A stretch of 64,000 bases of DNA from Gemmatimonas aurantiaca. GTDB taxonomy: Bacteria; Gemmatimonadota; Gemmatimonadetes; Gemmatimonadales; Gemmatimonadaceae. Below are positions 62,735 through 64,000 of this stretch, in pieces. The DNA lies in the NCBI RefSeq assembly GCF_037190085.1, contig NZ_JBBCJO010000012.1, positions 124,001-188,000 of the forward strand, written 5' to 3'. How positions within the stretch are numbered: the stretch's first letter is position 1; every line of letters starts with the position of its first letter. Under the pieces are notes generated by a model. It did not search any database. It saw only the letters and a program-made list of their open reading frames with translations, and had not been told where the DNA came from. The translations under genes and the position numbers were made by a program.

Positions 62735-64000
62735 TCAGGGCGCGCCCTGCTGGTCGGGGTGGTACCGGATGGACACATACGTCTGTGCCTTCAGGGAGTC
62801 GATCAGACGGCGCATCTTCTTTTCGCCGGCCAGATGCTCCCGGATACGCGTGCGCGCCTCCGCAGGCGTCATCTCGCCGCCTTCATCGAGCAACGTCACC
62901 TGCGCGATGATGAACTTGTTGGCACCCGCGGCCGGATCGGGGATGGCGAACGGACCGATGATGTCGTTCAGCTTCGCGCCTTCGAGGGCGTTGCGATACG
63001 CCTCGGGCAGCTCGCTGCGCGGATACTCGGGGATGTTCTTCTCCTCCCCGCCGGCTTCGTCGTGGAACCGCACGCTGAGGGAGTCGTAGCTGCCGCCCTT
63101 CCGCCAGGCGTTGGCCACCGAATCGGCCAGGACACGCGTGCGCGCTTCGTCGGCGGAATCGACGGACGGACGGATGAGGATGTGGCGGGCCTTCACTTCG
63201 GCCGGCTGCACCCGGTCCACACGGATGATGTGGTACCCGAAGCCCGTCTCCACCACGGGACTGATCACGCCCGGGTTGAGCGCGAACATCATGCGATCGA
63301 ACTCGGGCACCATGCGCCCGCGGCGATTCCAGCCGAGATCTCCGCCGAGTTCACGCGTACCGTCCATCGACTCGCGCTTGGCGATGTTCTCGAAATCCTC
63401 GGGGTGCTTGTCCAGCTCCGCGCGCAACGAATCGATCTTGGCGCGGGCCTTCTTCTTGGCCGCTTCGGTGGGCTTCGTGGCCACCACGATCTGCCGCATG
63501 CCCACGCGGGCTTCCTTGCGCGGCAACTGACTCTTGGCTTCTTCGTACGCCTCGTTGATCTCGGCTTCGGTCACGTTCACGGCCGTCACCTTGCCGTCGC
63601 GCTGGAGCTTCTGCATGACGTCCTGCTGCAGCTTGTTCCGGCGGGCCGCATCCATCTGCATCTTGCGCCACTCTTCGATGGTGCCGAAGCCGTTCTCCTT
63701 GAGCGCCTGCCGGAATTCGGACTCGGTGGCGAAGTTGGCGCGCGCCTGCTTCTCACGGGCATCGACCTGCGACTGCAGATCGTTGTCGTTGATTTCCACC
63801 TTCTCGGCTTTGGCCTTCTGCACGAGCAGCTCGGCTTCGATGAGCTGCTGGAGCGCATCCGTTTCGAGACGGGCGAGATCGCGCGCGTTTTCGACCTTCG
63901 CGCCCTGTGCGCGTGCGGAATTGACCGAGGCCATCATCTCGGACACGAGAATGACCTGGTCTCCCACGACGGCGGCGATGCCGTCGACGGGGATGCCCCG
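62735..64000 (-). CDS. PpiC/SurA-type peptidyl-prolyl isomerase chaperone, 5' partial
   Basis: The frame runs off the right edge; the first visible residues RGIPVDGIAAVVGDQV continue into VNSARAQGAK, matching the start of SurA-type proteins whose signal peptide lies outside. A SurA_N-like helical region (EWRKMQMDAARRNKLQQDV) and two parvulin-like segments (VGMRQIVVATKP, GGDLGWNRRGRMVPEF; VKARHILIRPSVDSA) are seen. It folds outer-membrane proteins in the periplasm. Internal GTG 63967 is not a start. Confidence 0.87.
   Translation of the reverse strand, partial: RGIPVDGIAAVVGDQVILVSEMMASVNSARAQGAKVENARDLARLETDALQQLIEAELLVQKAKAEKVEINDNDLQSQVDAREKQARANFATESEFRQALKENGFGTIEEWRKMQMDAARRNKLQQDVMQKLQRDGKVTAVNVTEAEINEAYEEAKSQLPRKEARVGMRQIVVATKPTEAAKKKARAKIDSLRAELDKHPEDFENIAKRESMDGTRELGGDLGWNRRGRMVPEFDRMMFALNPGVISPVVETGFGYHIIRVDRVQPAEVKARHILIRPSVDSADEARTRVLADSVANAWRKGGSYDSLSVRFHDEAGGEEKNIPEYPRSELPEAYRNALEGAKLNDIIGPFAIPDPAAGANKFIIAQVTLLDEGGEMTPAEARTRIREHLAGEKKMRRLIDSLKAQTYVSIRYHPDQQGAP

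Overview
The window is a GC-rich chromosomal segment with short intergenic gaps, many ATGA start/stop overlaps and strong G/C preference at third codon positions. Lipid A-type acyltransferase, many lipobox proteins, a SurA/PpiC chaperone and a MauG-like cytochrome indicate a Gram-negative. The fused isobutyryl-CoA mutase IcmF, BlaR1 with a TonB-plug-like tail, tyrosine catabolism genes and the NLR-tipped EF-P fit an environmental aerobe such as Gemmatimonadota; that lineage is an inference from gene content and composition, not proven here. No rRNA, CRISPR array, insertion sequence or prophage was seen.

Layout. 1-2.5 kb: end of a di-haem peroxidase-like gene, then a two-gene winged-helix/nucleotidyltransferase module resembling AbiE-type toxin-antitoxin systems, with a dyad that encloses its Shine-Dalgarno. 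2.5-12 kb: tRNA-Pro, CsgG-like protein, PPK2, flavin/PNPOx-like protein, CDF metal exporter, LpxL-like acyltransferase and MtgA, an SDR reductase, DUF4403 lipoprotein and two secreted proteins. 12-16.7 kb: BlaI/BlaR1 pair with operator, a VapBC pair whose toxin lacks the first catalytic Asp, and a small protein behind a structured leader. 16.9-23.2 kb: membrane LytTR regulator, IcmF with a CWC zinc-finger-like protein, PAS histidine kinase. 23.5-26.3 kb: tRNA-Gly, then a seven-tRNA array (His, Trp, Glu, Glu, Asp, Leu, Thr) behind efp. 26.4-30.8 kb: TesA-like esterase divergent from a LolD/YbbA-type ATPase and large FtsX-type permease. 31-37.8 kb: lipoprotein, tail-anchored TPR protein, infA, apaG, family-10 glycosidase-like lipoprotein, aminotransferase. 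37.9-44.1 kb: hpd-hmgA, ComEA-like protein, beta-propeller, acetoacetyl-CoA synthetase. 44.2-50.7 kb: SSS symporter group, LysM protein, deoxyhypusine-synthase-like enzyme, TPR membrane protein. 50.8-64 kb: esterase, LytS/LytTR pair, lipoprotein, SIMPL protein, RsuA, TlpA, RsmC-like methyltransferase, tRNA-Ile, an extremely acidic protein, TypA, a Gly/Tyr small protein, PdxA and a PpiC/SurA chaperone cut by the window edge.

How genes work together. Hpd, HmgA and AacS form most of a route from 4-hydroxyphenylpyruvate to acetoacetyl-CoA; maleylacetoacetate isomerase and fumarylacetoacetase are not in the window. IcmF interconverts isobutyryl- and butyryl-CoA. MtgA, LpxL, GHL10, LysM and ComEA-like proteins belong to the envelope. 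InfA, EF-P, TypA, RsuA, RsmC-like and nine tRNAs make up a dispersed translation set. Several gene boundaries carry short tandem duplications (8, 11, 12 or 14 bp), one of which creates a four-codon minicistron between lpxL and mtgA.
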